Source of the DNA: Sulfuricella sp.
GTDB lineage: Bacteria; Pseudomonadota; Gammaproteobacteria; Burkholderiales; Sulfuricellaceae
NCBI GenBank assembly: GCA_019911785.1
Contig: JAIOJM010000016.1
Span: 1-9,576, forward strand
Direction: 5' to 3'
DNA: 9,576 bases
Made by a program: the position numbers and the translations under genes. Positions 1 through 6,632 of the stretch are shown here, in pieces. The notes under the pieces are model-generated. The model was not told where the DNA came from. It made no database searches and worked only from the letters and a program-made list of their open reading frames with translations. Position 1 is the first letter of the stretch. Each line of letters opens with the position of its first letter.

Positions 1-588
1 GAGGTAGAGGCTGGAGGCATCCCGGCTCAGGGTTACGTCACTCGCACTGATGCCGGCGGCGAGGCGGATCGTGTCGATGTTGCCCGCCGTGGCGTCGTAG
101 TCGCTGAGGGTGTCCTGCCCATAGCCGCGCCCGAACAGGTAGGTGTCGTTGCCTGTGCCGCCGTCAAGGGTATCATTCCCCGTGCCGCCGTCAAGGGTGT
201 CATCGCCCTCACCCCCAGTGAGATAGTCGTCACCACCGAGTCCTTCAATGACTTCATTACCGGGGGTGCCATAGATATAGTCAGCCGCATCTGTTCCGCG
301 GAAAATGGCCGCCTGCATGATGGAGGCATCCCAAACGGTGCCATCAGAAAATTCGATCCTCTCTACCCGGTAGGCCGGATCTGAAAACCAATTTTGCACT
401 GTGATCTTGTCGTTGGTGCCATTGATACTGATGAAAAGATCGGAAGCATTACGCCCCATGGACACGTCATTGGGTGTAACGTCGGTCGCCAGCCGGATCG
501 TGTCGCTGTTGCCCGCCGTGGTGTCATATTCGCTAATCGTATCCTGCCCGTAGCCCCGTCCGAACAGGTAAGTGTCGTTGCCGGAGCC
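1..588 (-). repeat. 429-base-period internal duplication in the RTX gene
   Basis: Residues 936-988 (bases 588-430) and 1079-1131 (bases 159-1) are near copies, each starting GGxGNDTYLFGRGYGQDT and continuing through an SxYDxTAGNxDTIRLA segment. The offset is 143 residues, or 429 bases. The second copy runs off the window, so more copies may follow. The unit matches the alternating RTX-repeat plus calcium-binding-related-module architecture of FrpC-type proteins and probably grew by intragenic duplication. Confidence 0.85.
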
Positions 589-3393
589 ACCATTCAGATA
601 GTCATCGCCTGAACCACTGTCAAGGATGTCATCGCCATCCTCGCCAAAAAGATAATCCTTCCCATAGCCCCCCACTAATGTGTCGTTCCCGCCCCTTCCC
701 GTTATAACGTCTGCACCCAATGACCCTACCAAAGCGTTATCGCCCTCATCGCCAACGATGTTTTCACCTGGAAATGCAATATCTATAACCTCTTCCAATG
801 CCCCGCTCACGTCCTCACCTTGAGGAACCAAGACTTCGGTGAAATACCCGATATCCATTACAGATGATAACGGAGAATCAACCAGTGATTGGGCGTATTC
901 GCGGATCGTCTCAATGCCTTTCGGGCGATCCGTTGCAAGCAGGTTAACTAGCGCATCGACGACCGAGTTCTGGTTCGCCTTAACGCTTTGCGATGCCTCA
1001 TCCCACGCAAACGTAATCTTGTCATAAAGCCATTTGAGATGCGTCTGCGCCATCAACTGGCTATACATCATCCCGAATAGCGCGGAATACGACTGATCGA
1101 GTAACGGAATCGCTTCCCAAATAGGATTAGCATCCGGGCCAGTTTCAGCATAAGGTTGAAAAAACGGCACCCCGTTAAACTTTTCGAGCACGGCCAGTTT
1201 CCGACCATCAAAAGAAGTGCCCCAATTCAGGTTATCCCGGCTATGGGGATCAATCTGATCGCTATCCGTCCACTTAAATAGAATTTGAGTCAGCAACTCT
1301 TCGCGGGCGGCAGTGTTGCTCGCCGAACCGAACTGCTTAACAAGATTCATAAGTTCACCGCTGGCATCCCGCGCCATCGCCTGGCGCAGGTCGTAAACAT
1401 TGCCATACCCCTGGATATCTGGCAGCGCCTCGATTTCCGGCGTGACCGGCACCCAGTCCCTGACCTTGGTGTCGACAAAGTCGGCGACAAATCTGCGGTC
1501 ATCCACGGCATTGGCCTGGCTACCGTCGGTTTTAGTGTAGCTGCCGCGTTGGGTAATGCCGTCTATCTCTTGTTCCGAGACGTAGGCGGTGTTGATGGAC
1601 TGGATGCCAAATTCGGAAAGGCTGTGCAGTTCGGCTGCCGAGCTGATGCCATTGTGGTTGGCGTCTACCCAGAGTTGAAGATTCGACCAGATGGCATCGT
1701 TGGCGTCGATCTTGCCATCCTGGTTGTCATCGTACTCCACCAGCACGTCAAAACCGTTTTGGCCCCAGCGACCGTTTTTCATGAGGGTGCGGTCGCCGAA
1801 TAGTTCGTTACCGGTGGTGATTTTGCCGTCATTGTTTTTGTCCCACGCCAGCAGGCCGTCACCACCGCCGACCCACGCGGTGCTTTCCACAAACCCATTG
1901 CCGTCGTGGTCGAAGTAAACACCGTCGGCAAGATTAGTCACCTGTACGCCGTTGCCATCGAGATCGAGAATAAGCGGGCAAACGGCATCCCCAGCCCCCG
2001 CATAGGGAGGATTAAATGGAGGATCCTTTGGTTTAGGGGAAATCAAAGGAAGCCCCATGCCAGGCTGCCCGCTCTGAACGCCAGGAGAACCATCGCTGGT
2101 TGGCTGCGCGCGTGGGCCGGGATTGCCGGGCGATGGTTGAATGGTGACATGACCGTCTGCCGTCCAGACATCGATGCTGCCATTGGAGTTTTCCCGGTAG
2201 ACTTGGGATTTGTCGGCGCTGGTGTACAACGATTCATCGGCCTTACGCTCGCCACCGAGGAGGCGGGTTCTGCTCTGGCCGACGTAGACGGTGCCGATGC
2301 CATCTTCGTCATCGATGATGTCGCCGTTGTCGGCGTAGTAGGTGTCGTCGCCGATGCCACCGGCGAGGGTGTCGCCGCCTTGGCCGTCGAGACCGTTGAG
2401 GGTGTCGTTGCCGGCGGCGCCGATGAGGGTGTCTTTGCCAGAGCCGCCAACTAAAACGTCGTTGCCACTTCCGCCTGTCAGGGTATCTGAACCCGCATCG
2501 CCGATCATCAGGTTGGCATTTGTACTGACGCCTGTGAGGGTGCTGCCGGTGCTTTCTCCAACCCAGATATTCAAGTTGGAAAAACTTTTGCCGGGTGCAT
2601 AGGTGTTGATGAGTAATTGGGCAGCGGGATTAAGTGATGTTTCCAGGCTGGCGGAGCCACCATACAGCGCATCGTAATTAATCATCGGGTCCGAGTGCTG
2701 GGTGTACATCCGGTACACTTGCCGTGCTTCGGACTCGCCGAGAGGGGCGTTGTCGTATAACCCGAACATGTCGGATTCGCGGTAGCGGCGGTTGGCGATG
2801 CCCTGACCTTTACTGTCTCCGCCATTCGATTGGTAGCGTATCTGGTACCAGGCTTCGGCTCGGTTATCATCGACTAATGCCCTGGCGAGACCGATACCAA
2901 GTAACCCAGGTGTGTTGTAGGCTAGCGAAACCAGTGCCGCGCGTTCTTTGGTCGGTCCCCATGTTATGCCCAGACCGGTCAGGAAGTTCGTTACTTGCCC
3001 CTCTGCTGTCTTGGTGATGTATGCGTCCAGTAGCTTGGTCGCATTAGGTTCGCTGCCAAGGTTCAGGGTGAGCTGACTTACGATGCTCGTAATATTTGGA
3101 GTAGTGTGAGTTGATCGCGCTTGGTCGAGTAACTGTGCGTCTAGCGTACTAAGAGACCCGAGCCCAGCGGCAGCCAAATATGTGTTGATCTGTGCATTGC
3201 TATTAACCAACAAATCAAAACCGTAGCCGATGGCGATGCTACCGCCGTTTTTGGCATTTGGATCGAAGTAGGGCTTCAAGTACGTTAAATTCCCTACGAG
3301 CAGCTTGTCATTTTCAGAAATCTTTATTGAAAGATCACGATCCTGTTCGTATGAACCTTGTGTCCAGTCAGTATGCAGGTTTGTCAGTGCCAT
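1..3393 (-). CDS. Large FrpC-like RTX protein with lysozyme-like N-terminus (3' end outside window)
   Basis: A reading frame of 1131 codons runs without a stop from ATG 3393 to base 1, so the C-terminus and any type I secretion signal lie outside. A GGGAG ribosome site sits 7 bases before the ATG. Domains seen: residues 28-225 resemble the T4 lysozyme/pesticin fold (FDPN 43-46, IAIGYGFDL 53-61, ALVSLAYN 153-160, NRRYRE 201-206). RTX nonapeptides follow at 295-351, then a Pro/Gly-rich linker (420-470). Residues 473-640 resemble the Neisseria FrpC calcium module, with acidic loops at D477/D479, D495/D497, D518/N520/D522, D555/N557/D559 and D577/N579/N581. An FrpC-like helical region (645-840) and RTX repeats alternating with haemolysin-type calcium-binding related modules follow. 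The family is exported unfolded by type I secretion and folds on extracellular calcium. I infer a secreted toxin or bacteriocin. It lies 15 bases after the LprI-like gene, as the last visible gene of the operon. Confidence 0.95.
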   Translation of the reverse strand, partial: MALTNLHTDWTQGSYEQDRDLSIKISENDKLLVGNLTYLKPYFDPNAKNGGSIAIGYGFDLLVNSNAQINTYLAAAGLGSLSTLDAQLLDQARSTHTTPNITSIVSQLTLNLGSEPNATKLLDAYITKTAEGQVTNFLTGLGITWGPTKERAALVSLAYNTPGLLGIGLARALVDDNRAEAWYQIRYQSNGGDSKGQGIANRRYRESDMFGLYDNAPLGESEARQVYRMYTQHSDPMINYDALYGGSASLETSLNPAAQLLINTYAPGKSFSNLNIWVGESTGSTLTGVSTNANLMIGDAGSDTLTGGSGNDVLVGGSGKDTLIGAAGNDTLNGLDGQGGDTLAGGIGDDTYYADNGDIIDDEDGIGTVYVGQSRTRLLGGERKADESLYTSADKSQVYRENSNGSIDVWTADGHVTIQPSPGNPGPRAQPTSDGSPGVQSGQPGMGLPLISPKPKDPPFNPPYAGAGDAVCPLILDLDGNGVQVTNLADGVYFDHDGNGFVESTAWVGGGDGLLAWDKNNDGKITTGNELFGDRTLMKNGRWGQNGFDVLVEYDDNQDGKIDANDAIWSNLQLWVDANHNGISSAAELHSLSEFGIQSINTAYVSEQEIDGITQRGSYTKTDGSQANAVDDRRFVADFVDTKVRDWVPVTPEIEALPDIQGYGNVYDLRQAMARDASGELMNLVKQFGSASNTAAREELLTQILFKWTDSDQIDPHSRDNLNWGTSFDGRKLAVLEKFNGVPFFQPYAETGPDANPIWEAIPLLDQSYSALFGMMYSQLMAQTHLKWLYDKITFAWDEASQSVKANQNSVVDALVNLLATDRPKGIETIREYAQSLVDSPLSSVMDIGYFTEVLVPQGEDVSGALEEVIDIAFPGENIVGDEGDNALVGSLGADVITGRGGNDTLVGGYGKDYLFGEDGDDILDSGSGDDYLNGGSGNDTYLFGRGYGQDTISEYDTTAGNSDTIRLATDVTPNDVSMGRNASDLFISINGTNDKITVQNWFSDPAYRVERIEFSDGTVWDASIMQAAIFRGTDAADYIYGTPGNEVIEGLGGDDYLTGGEGDDTLDGGTGNDTLDGGTGNDTYLFGRGYGQDTLSDYDATAGNIDTIRLAAGISASDVTLSRDASSLYL
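568..762 (-). repeat. Second RTX nonapeptide block
   Basis: Residues 878-942 of the RTX protein contain units such as GRGGNDTLV, GEDGDDILD and GGSGNDTYL. They lead directly into a haemolysin-type calcium-binding related module that begins LFGRGYGQDT. A further short block of the same kind encodes residues 1051-1085 (about bases 243-139). It includes two nearly identical 27-base units at 155 and 182 that specify the nonapeptide GGTGNDTLD twice. Confidence 0.9.
2341..2511 (-). repeat. First RTX nonapeptide block
   Basis: This stretch encodes residues 295-351 of the RTX protein. Tandem glycine/aspartate units such as GGSGNDVLV and GAAGNDTLN follow the GGxGxDxUx pattern that forms a calcium-bound parallel beta-roll. 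The block ends in GGIGDDTYY. It separates the lysozyme-like N-terminus from the FrpC-like module. Confidence 0.9.
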
Positions 3394-3408
3394 GATTCAT
3401 CTCCCTTT

Positions 3409-4365
3409 TCAATGTGTACGTTTCGCGCGATTCCGTTTGTAATAACAAATATCTTCCATTTTTCCGGTCATTTCTCGATTGATGAATTTACCGCCACCAT
3501 ATTTCACAACAACCGCATATCCGGGCTTAATCGGCGGGGTCTCAAACGATTCCCGCATAAACAGATAGGATGTCTCGTGGTAAATAAAGGGTTGCAATAC
3601 TCGAAGTCCCACCATTACTTTTACTGGTAGCGACACGTCATAAAACCATCCTGCCAAATCTATCTGATTTCCGGCATTCCAAAATTCACTGGAGACGAGT
3701 TCATTTGCACGCTTCGCCATTTCACGATCAAGCATGAGCAGCAAATCCGCACGCGCGTTGGACAGCGACGATTTCCAGCGCACCACGAAATCCTGTACTC
3801 CATCATTGTTGAAGTCGAATAAAGCGCCTTCAACATCCGTGTATTCAGTCCGCCCATCAATCACTGACGAAAACCGCGCCGGCTGCCAAGGAACACGCTT
3901 GAATTCCTCATGCTCTTCCTGATGCTCATCCCCTCGCCAGCCGTATTGCTTGAGGTCTTGATTGAACAATTCCATCATGTGGTTGCAAAGCTCGTCGTCC
4001 TTGCTCATCACCAAGGTGTAGCTTTCCTCGGCCTTGAAAACATTCGCTTCATTCAGTTCCGCGAGACGTCCCCGATAATAGTCGCGCACGCAAGTAATTT
4101 CCTTGCATTGGTTGCGTGCTTTAAGCCATCCGCGTTGCTGTTTCTTGAGCAAGGCTTCGTCCGGAAATATTTTCAGTACCTCGCCGTAAACCTTGGCAAT
4201 CTCCTCATCCAGCCTCGACAGCTCGGTATCAGTACAGACCATCTTCTCAACCGTTGATTGCGCCTTGCCGCAATCGAAGCTCGCCGCCTGTGCAGGCAAT
4301 GCCATCACCAACCAGCAGAACAAGTGCATGGCAAGCCACGCACTTCGTTTGATGCAACCGTTCAT
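3409..4365 (-). CDS. Secreted protein with LprI-type (DUF1311) lysozyme-inhibitor domain; candidate immunity protein
   Basis: This 318-residue protein starts with a signal peptide, hydrophobic around residues 9-25 and ending ALPAQAA, with likely cleavage before SFDC. Residues 30-105 match the LprI N-terminal/DUF1311 pattern: FDCGKAQSTVEKMVC, then a helix ending in RGWLKARNQC, with four cysteines (C32, C44, C87, C92) that could form two disulfides. Proteins of this family include mycobacterial LprI, which inhibits lysozyme. The remaining 210 residues are not recognised; DFNNDGVQD at 184-192 looks like an FG-GAP-type calcium loop. The start is chosen because GGAGG lies a few bases upstream. The ATG overlaps the stop of the 63-codon ORF by four bases (ATGA). 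It ends 15 bases before the RTX gene with the lysozyme-like domain, so I infer periplasmic self-protection against that toxin. This is not demonstrated. Confidence 0.85.
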   Translation of the reverse strand: MNGCIKRSAWLAMHLFCWLVMALPAQAASFDCGKAQSTVEKMVCTDTELSRLDEEIAKVYGEVLKIFPDEALLKKQQRGWLKARNQCKEITCVRDYYRGRLAELNEANVFKAEESYTLVMSKDDELCNHMMELFNQDLKQYGWRGDEHQEEHEEFKRVPWQPARFSSVIDGRTEYTDVEGALFDFNNDGVQDFVVRWKSSLSNARADLLLMLDREMAKRANELVSSEFWNAGNQIDLAGWFYDVSLPVKVMVGLRVLQPFIYHETSYLFMRESFETPPIKPGYAVVVKYGGGKFINREMTGKMEDICYYKRNRAKRTH

Positions 4366-4553
4366 GCCGCCCTCCGATACCGTTCATTATTTGCCGCTTC
4401 ACCCGCCAAACCGAACTGCTGAACCAGATTCATAAACTCACCGCTCGCATCCCGCGCCGTCGCCTGGCGCAGGTCGTAAACGTTGCCATATCCTCGGATA
4501 TCGGGAAGCGCCTCTATTTCCGGCGTGATCGGATACTTTTCTTCACTCTTCAT
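4362..4553 (-). CDS. Orphan 63-residue copy of an internal RTX-protein segment
   Basis: The small frame starts at ATG 4553 behind a GGGGGGGA ribosome-site-like run and ends in TGA overlapping the LprI-like start by four bases. Its residues 9-48 match RTX protein residues 650-689 at 35 of 40 positions (PEIEALPDI, GYGNVYDLRQ, ARDASGE, MNLV). This is the segment just after the FrpC-like calcium module. Only the first eight residues and the last fifteen (ending NERYRRAA) are unlike the parent. It has no signal peptide or known catalytic motif. It is most likely a leftover of a duplicated RTX gene trapped upstream of the immunity gene, as with orphan toxin fragments in polymorphic toxin loci. The ribosome site and coupling mean it could still be translated and serve to drive translation of the next gene. 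A peptide substrate for the radical SAM enzyme is a weaker alternative. Confidence 0.6.
   Translation of the reverse strand: MKSEEKYPITPEIEALPDIRGYGNVYDLRQATARDASGEFMNLVQQFGLAGEAANNERYRRAA
4410..4529 (-). repeat. DNA duplicate of RTX gene bases 1327-1446
   Basis: Aligned by eye without gaps, these 120 bases match 1327-1446 at about 106 positions (roughly 88%), in the same orientation about 3.1 kb apart. Several mismatches fall in third codon positions but some change residues (Q/R, M/T, L/F, K/Q), so the copy is not very recent. Similarity stops abruptly at the 5' side of the coding sense. Recombination between the copies would delete the LprI-like gene and the 5' half of the RTX gene. Confidence 0.85.
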
Positions 4554-4648
4554 ATCCCCCCCTACAAATCCAGTCCCATCTGGCTCGGCAGCGAGGCACT
4601 TAAAGGCACACCCTCACACCGCCTCCTGCCGAACCACCGCTTACCTAT

Positions 4649-5092
4649 CTATTGCGCCGGAACAGGCACTAACAAATGTCTCTTGGCATCTGCATTACCC
4701 TGATCGGCCGCCATGCGGAACCACTTTCTTGCTTCGGCATAGTTTTGGGCGACACCCTGTCCATTGCCATACATGACCCCCAAGGAATCTTGAGAAACGT
4801 CGAGGCCCTGTTCCGCCGCCTTGCGATACCATTTCATGGCCTCGGCATAGTTTTGGACTACGCCCCGGCCTTGCGCATACATCAACCCCAAATTGTTCTG
4901 GGCCTTGGGGTTTTCCTTTTCTGCCTGTTGCCGGAGTTCGGATAAGGCGGCGCGATCACCTGCGATGGCCTTCTGATACAGCTCTCTATAGCAAACTTGA
5001 GGATCCTGCCCAGCGGCGACCGCGCTTTGCTCGGATTTAGTGCAGGCTTGTCCGAACACGAGCAGTAACATAATGACAATCAGTTTTTTCAT
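4649..5092 (-). CDS. Sel1-repeat lipoprotein
   Basis: This 147-residue protein starts at ATG 5092, chosen because AGGGG lies 8 bases upstream and the start gives a clean lipoprotein signal: MKK, a hydrophobic run, then FGQAC with the lipidated Cys at 17. The lipobox is imperfect (Gly at -3, Gln at -2). Two Sel1-like (TPR-related) repeats follow at about 63-98 and 99-134, with the typical AQNNLGLMYAQGRGV, NYAEAMKWYRKAAEQG and NYAEARKWFRMAADQG signatures. Sel1 repeats are helical protein-binding scaffolds. The gene begins 26 bases after the radical SAM stop. I infer an envelope-anchored accessory, perhaps a second immunity or toxin-chaperone protein, since Sel1 lipoproteins serve as immunity proteins in some secretion-system loci. 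The role here is not shown by the sequence. Confidence 0.88.
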   Translation of the reverse strand: MKKLIVIMLLLVFGQACTKSEQSAVAAGQDPQVCYRELYQKAIAGDRAALSELRQQAEKENPKAQNNLGLMYAQGRGVVQNYAEAMKWYRKAAEQGLDVSQDSLGVMYGNGQGVAQNYAEARKWFRMAADQGNADAKRHLLVPVPAQ

Positions 5093-5118
5093 CTTGATTT
5101 CCCCTGAATTGAAAAACA

Positions 5119-6492
5119 TCATGCCGGCCAGCCAACCCAAGCCAGATCAACCACCGGCGCGATACTGGGCAGCTCCGGCCTGCGCATGACTTTTCCCTCG
5201 ATTTCAGTCAGCATCCCGCCGGTCAGGAGATGCAGCCCCGCCGCAAGCAATGCCAAGTTGTAGGTAAAACTGTTGTCACAAGCCTTGCGCCACAGTTCGC
5301 CCTCCAGGCGCAGGCAGCAGCCTTTGCACAGTTGCAGCACCGGGCAATTCGGGCATTCTTCACGTTTCGACCAGTGCCACGCGGTATCAAGGCGGATGTT
5401 GGCGTATTCGCCCACCGTGCCGATCTTGTGGCCGGCGCTGGCGGCGGTATTCTGGCAGGTAAGGGCGTTGCCTTTCAGATCCACCGCAAGAGTATCCTCG
5501 CGATCCATGCCACAGCGCAGCCCTAATGTTTCCACCGGTCTTCCATGAGCGATTGACCGGAAGAAGTCTTCGAGCTTGTCCTTTACGTTCAGCACTTGCA
5601 GGGCGCCTCCGTGGGCCACATCTCTGAAGAGCGTATGCAACAGTGCGGCATGATTTGCATCGGAATGCAGGGAAAGACTATGTCCCGCCTCTTCATAGGG
5701 CAGGACGATTTCCTCGGTGGAGAGTGGTAGTTCATTCGGAGGGCAACCGATTAGGGCTGCAATATGCTCACGGATGGCCGTCAGGGAAAGGTTGTTTTTC
5801 GCCAGCACGCAGTTGAAGCTGATTAAGCCTTTGGGGCGCAGCCGGGCATAGAGTTTGCGCAAATTTTCCGCCGCAAGGAGGGCATCGAAGGGATCAATGC
5901 CGCGGTTTTCCTTGTGCCCTGGGCCATCGTGGCTGACAGCGACAGAAAAATTGTATTTATCCAGCCAGGCGATCTTTTCATCGTCGAGCACGGTGCCGTT
6001 GGTGACCACATTGAGCGCTGCCTTGGGGTAGCGCTCATGCAGCGCTTCCGCTAGGTATTTCATGGTTTTCCAGTAAACGAAAGGCTCTCCGCCCCAGAAC
6101 TCGATACGCAGCCCGTCGCCCAAGCCGTCCGTCCCGGCGGGTTCGAGCCAGGCGGAAAGGCTGTCGAGGAACGCCTTGGCGTCTTGAAAATTTCCGTGTG
6201 AGTCCAACGGGCGGCTGGTCTGATTGCAATAACCGCACCGGGCATTGCATTTCAGCCCCATCTGGATTTTCAGGGCGCGGATGGTGCGACTTTTACCAAC
6301 GGGGGTTTGGGGGGAAACCGCTTTGGCAATAGGCCATTTCTTATCCGGCTTGAGGTCGTAATCGATTCCGACATGAGCGATGGAGACTCGATCGCCGGTA
6401 TCGGCCCAAAGCAGTTCGGAAGAATGCGGGCGATAAATAAGTCCGGTTTGATCCCCGTTCGGCATCCGAAGGCTGAGCTTGAATTCCTGCAT
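5119..6492 (-). CDS. Radical SAM/SPASM maturase-like enzyme
   Basis: This 457-residue cytoplasmic protein has the radical SAM cluster motif CNARCGYC (C82, C86, C89), whose three cysteines bind a [4Fe-4S] cluster that cleaves S-adenosylmethionine, and GGEP at 134-137 for SAM binding. The C-terminal part has a textbook SPASM motif for two auxiliary clusters: C327-X13-G-X4-C346, then C380-X2-C383-X5-C389-X3-C393, then C405. SPASM enzymes usually modify peptides or proteins, as in PqqE, ranthipeptide maturases and anaerobic sulfatase maturases. No sulfatase is present and the cysteine context differs from anaerobic sulfatase maturases, so that role is unlikely. The ATG overlaps the stop of the transporter-tail remnant (TAATG) and has AAGGA 8 bases upstream, so it is probably translated with the operon. 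The substrate is unknown; the RTX protein, the lipoprotein and the 63-residue ORF are candidates. Confidence 0.95.
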   Translation of the reverse strand: MQEFKLSLRMPNGDQTGLIYRPHSSELLWADTGDRVSIAHVGIDYDLKPDKKWPIAKAVSPQTPVGKSRTIRALKIQMGLKCNARCGYCNQTSRPLDSHGNFQDAKAFLDSLSAWLEPAGTDGLGDGLRIEFWGGEPFVYWKTMKYLAEALHERYPKAALNVVTNGTVLDDEKIAWLDKYNFSVAVSHDGPGHKENRGIDPFDALLAAENLRKLYARLRPKGLISFNCVLAKNNLSLTAIREHIAALIGCPPNELPLSTEEIVLPYEEAGHSLSLHSDANHAALLHTLFRDVAHGGALQVLNVKDKLEDFFRSIAHGRPVETLGLRCGMDREDTLAVDLKGNALTCQNTAASAGHKIGTVGEYANIRLDTAWHWSKREECPNCPVLQLCKGCCLRLEGELWRKACDNSFTYNLALLAAGLHLLTGGMLTEIEGKVMRRPELPSIAPVVDLAWVGWPA

Positions 6493-6632
6493 TATTCGCT
6501 TCCTTTTTCGTGCGGCACACGATTATTTTGCCGTTCTTGTTCGTCTATTTCCCTGCCGCCCAACATAACCATCTCATCTACGCGCAGGTTCTTAGGCAGG
6601 GCATGGGTGATGAAAATCACATGGCTGGTTAC
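6492..6632 (-). pseudogene. In-frame remnant of a second ABC transporter C-terminus
   Basis: Directly after the transporter's TAG stop (6635-6633) the same frame stays open for 46 codons to a TAA that overlaps the radical SAM ATG by one base. Residues 6-21 of this tail (FITHALPKNLRVDE core) repeat the transporter's own H-loop end (FITHALPKSLQVDK), with 11 of 16 residues and about 34 of 42 bases of the core identical. The rest (MLGGREIDEQERQNN and following) is unrelated to the annotated end. The likely history is a recombination or deletion between two transporter genes, or a tandem partial duplication, leaving an old 3' end fused behind the new stop. Readthrough of the TAG would append it, but I see nothing that promotes readthrough. 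Confidence 0.65.

Noticed and set aside
139..243. Tandem 27-base repeats resembling a CRISPR or minisatellite
   Set aside because: They are in frame and encode RTX nonapeptides; there are no unique spacers.
1285..2454. Long plus-strand open frames opposite the RTX gene
   Set aside because: They are antisense shadows of a GC-biased, repeat-rich coding frame. The minus-strand frame is continuous for 1131 codons with clear domains.
4554..4648. Open tail after the Sel1 TAG stop (28 codons ending in MGLDL)
   Set aside because: It is in frame with the lipoprotein gene, which mirrors the transporter tail, but it is short, matches nothing recognised, and an open run of this length is expected by chance.
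5093..5140. Earlier ATG at 5140 for the lipoprotein
   Set aside because: It overlaps the radical SAM gene and would bury the lipoprotein signal; the ATG at 5092 has a good ribosome site and a proper signal sequence.
5119..6492. Anaerobic sulfatase maturase
   Set aside because: No sulfatase gene or CxPxR-type site is present and the cysteine motif context (CNARCGYCNQ) differs from that family.
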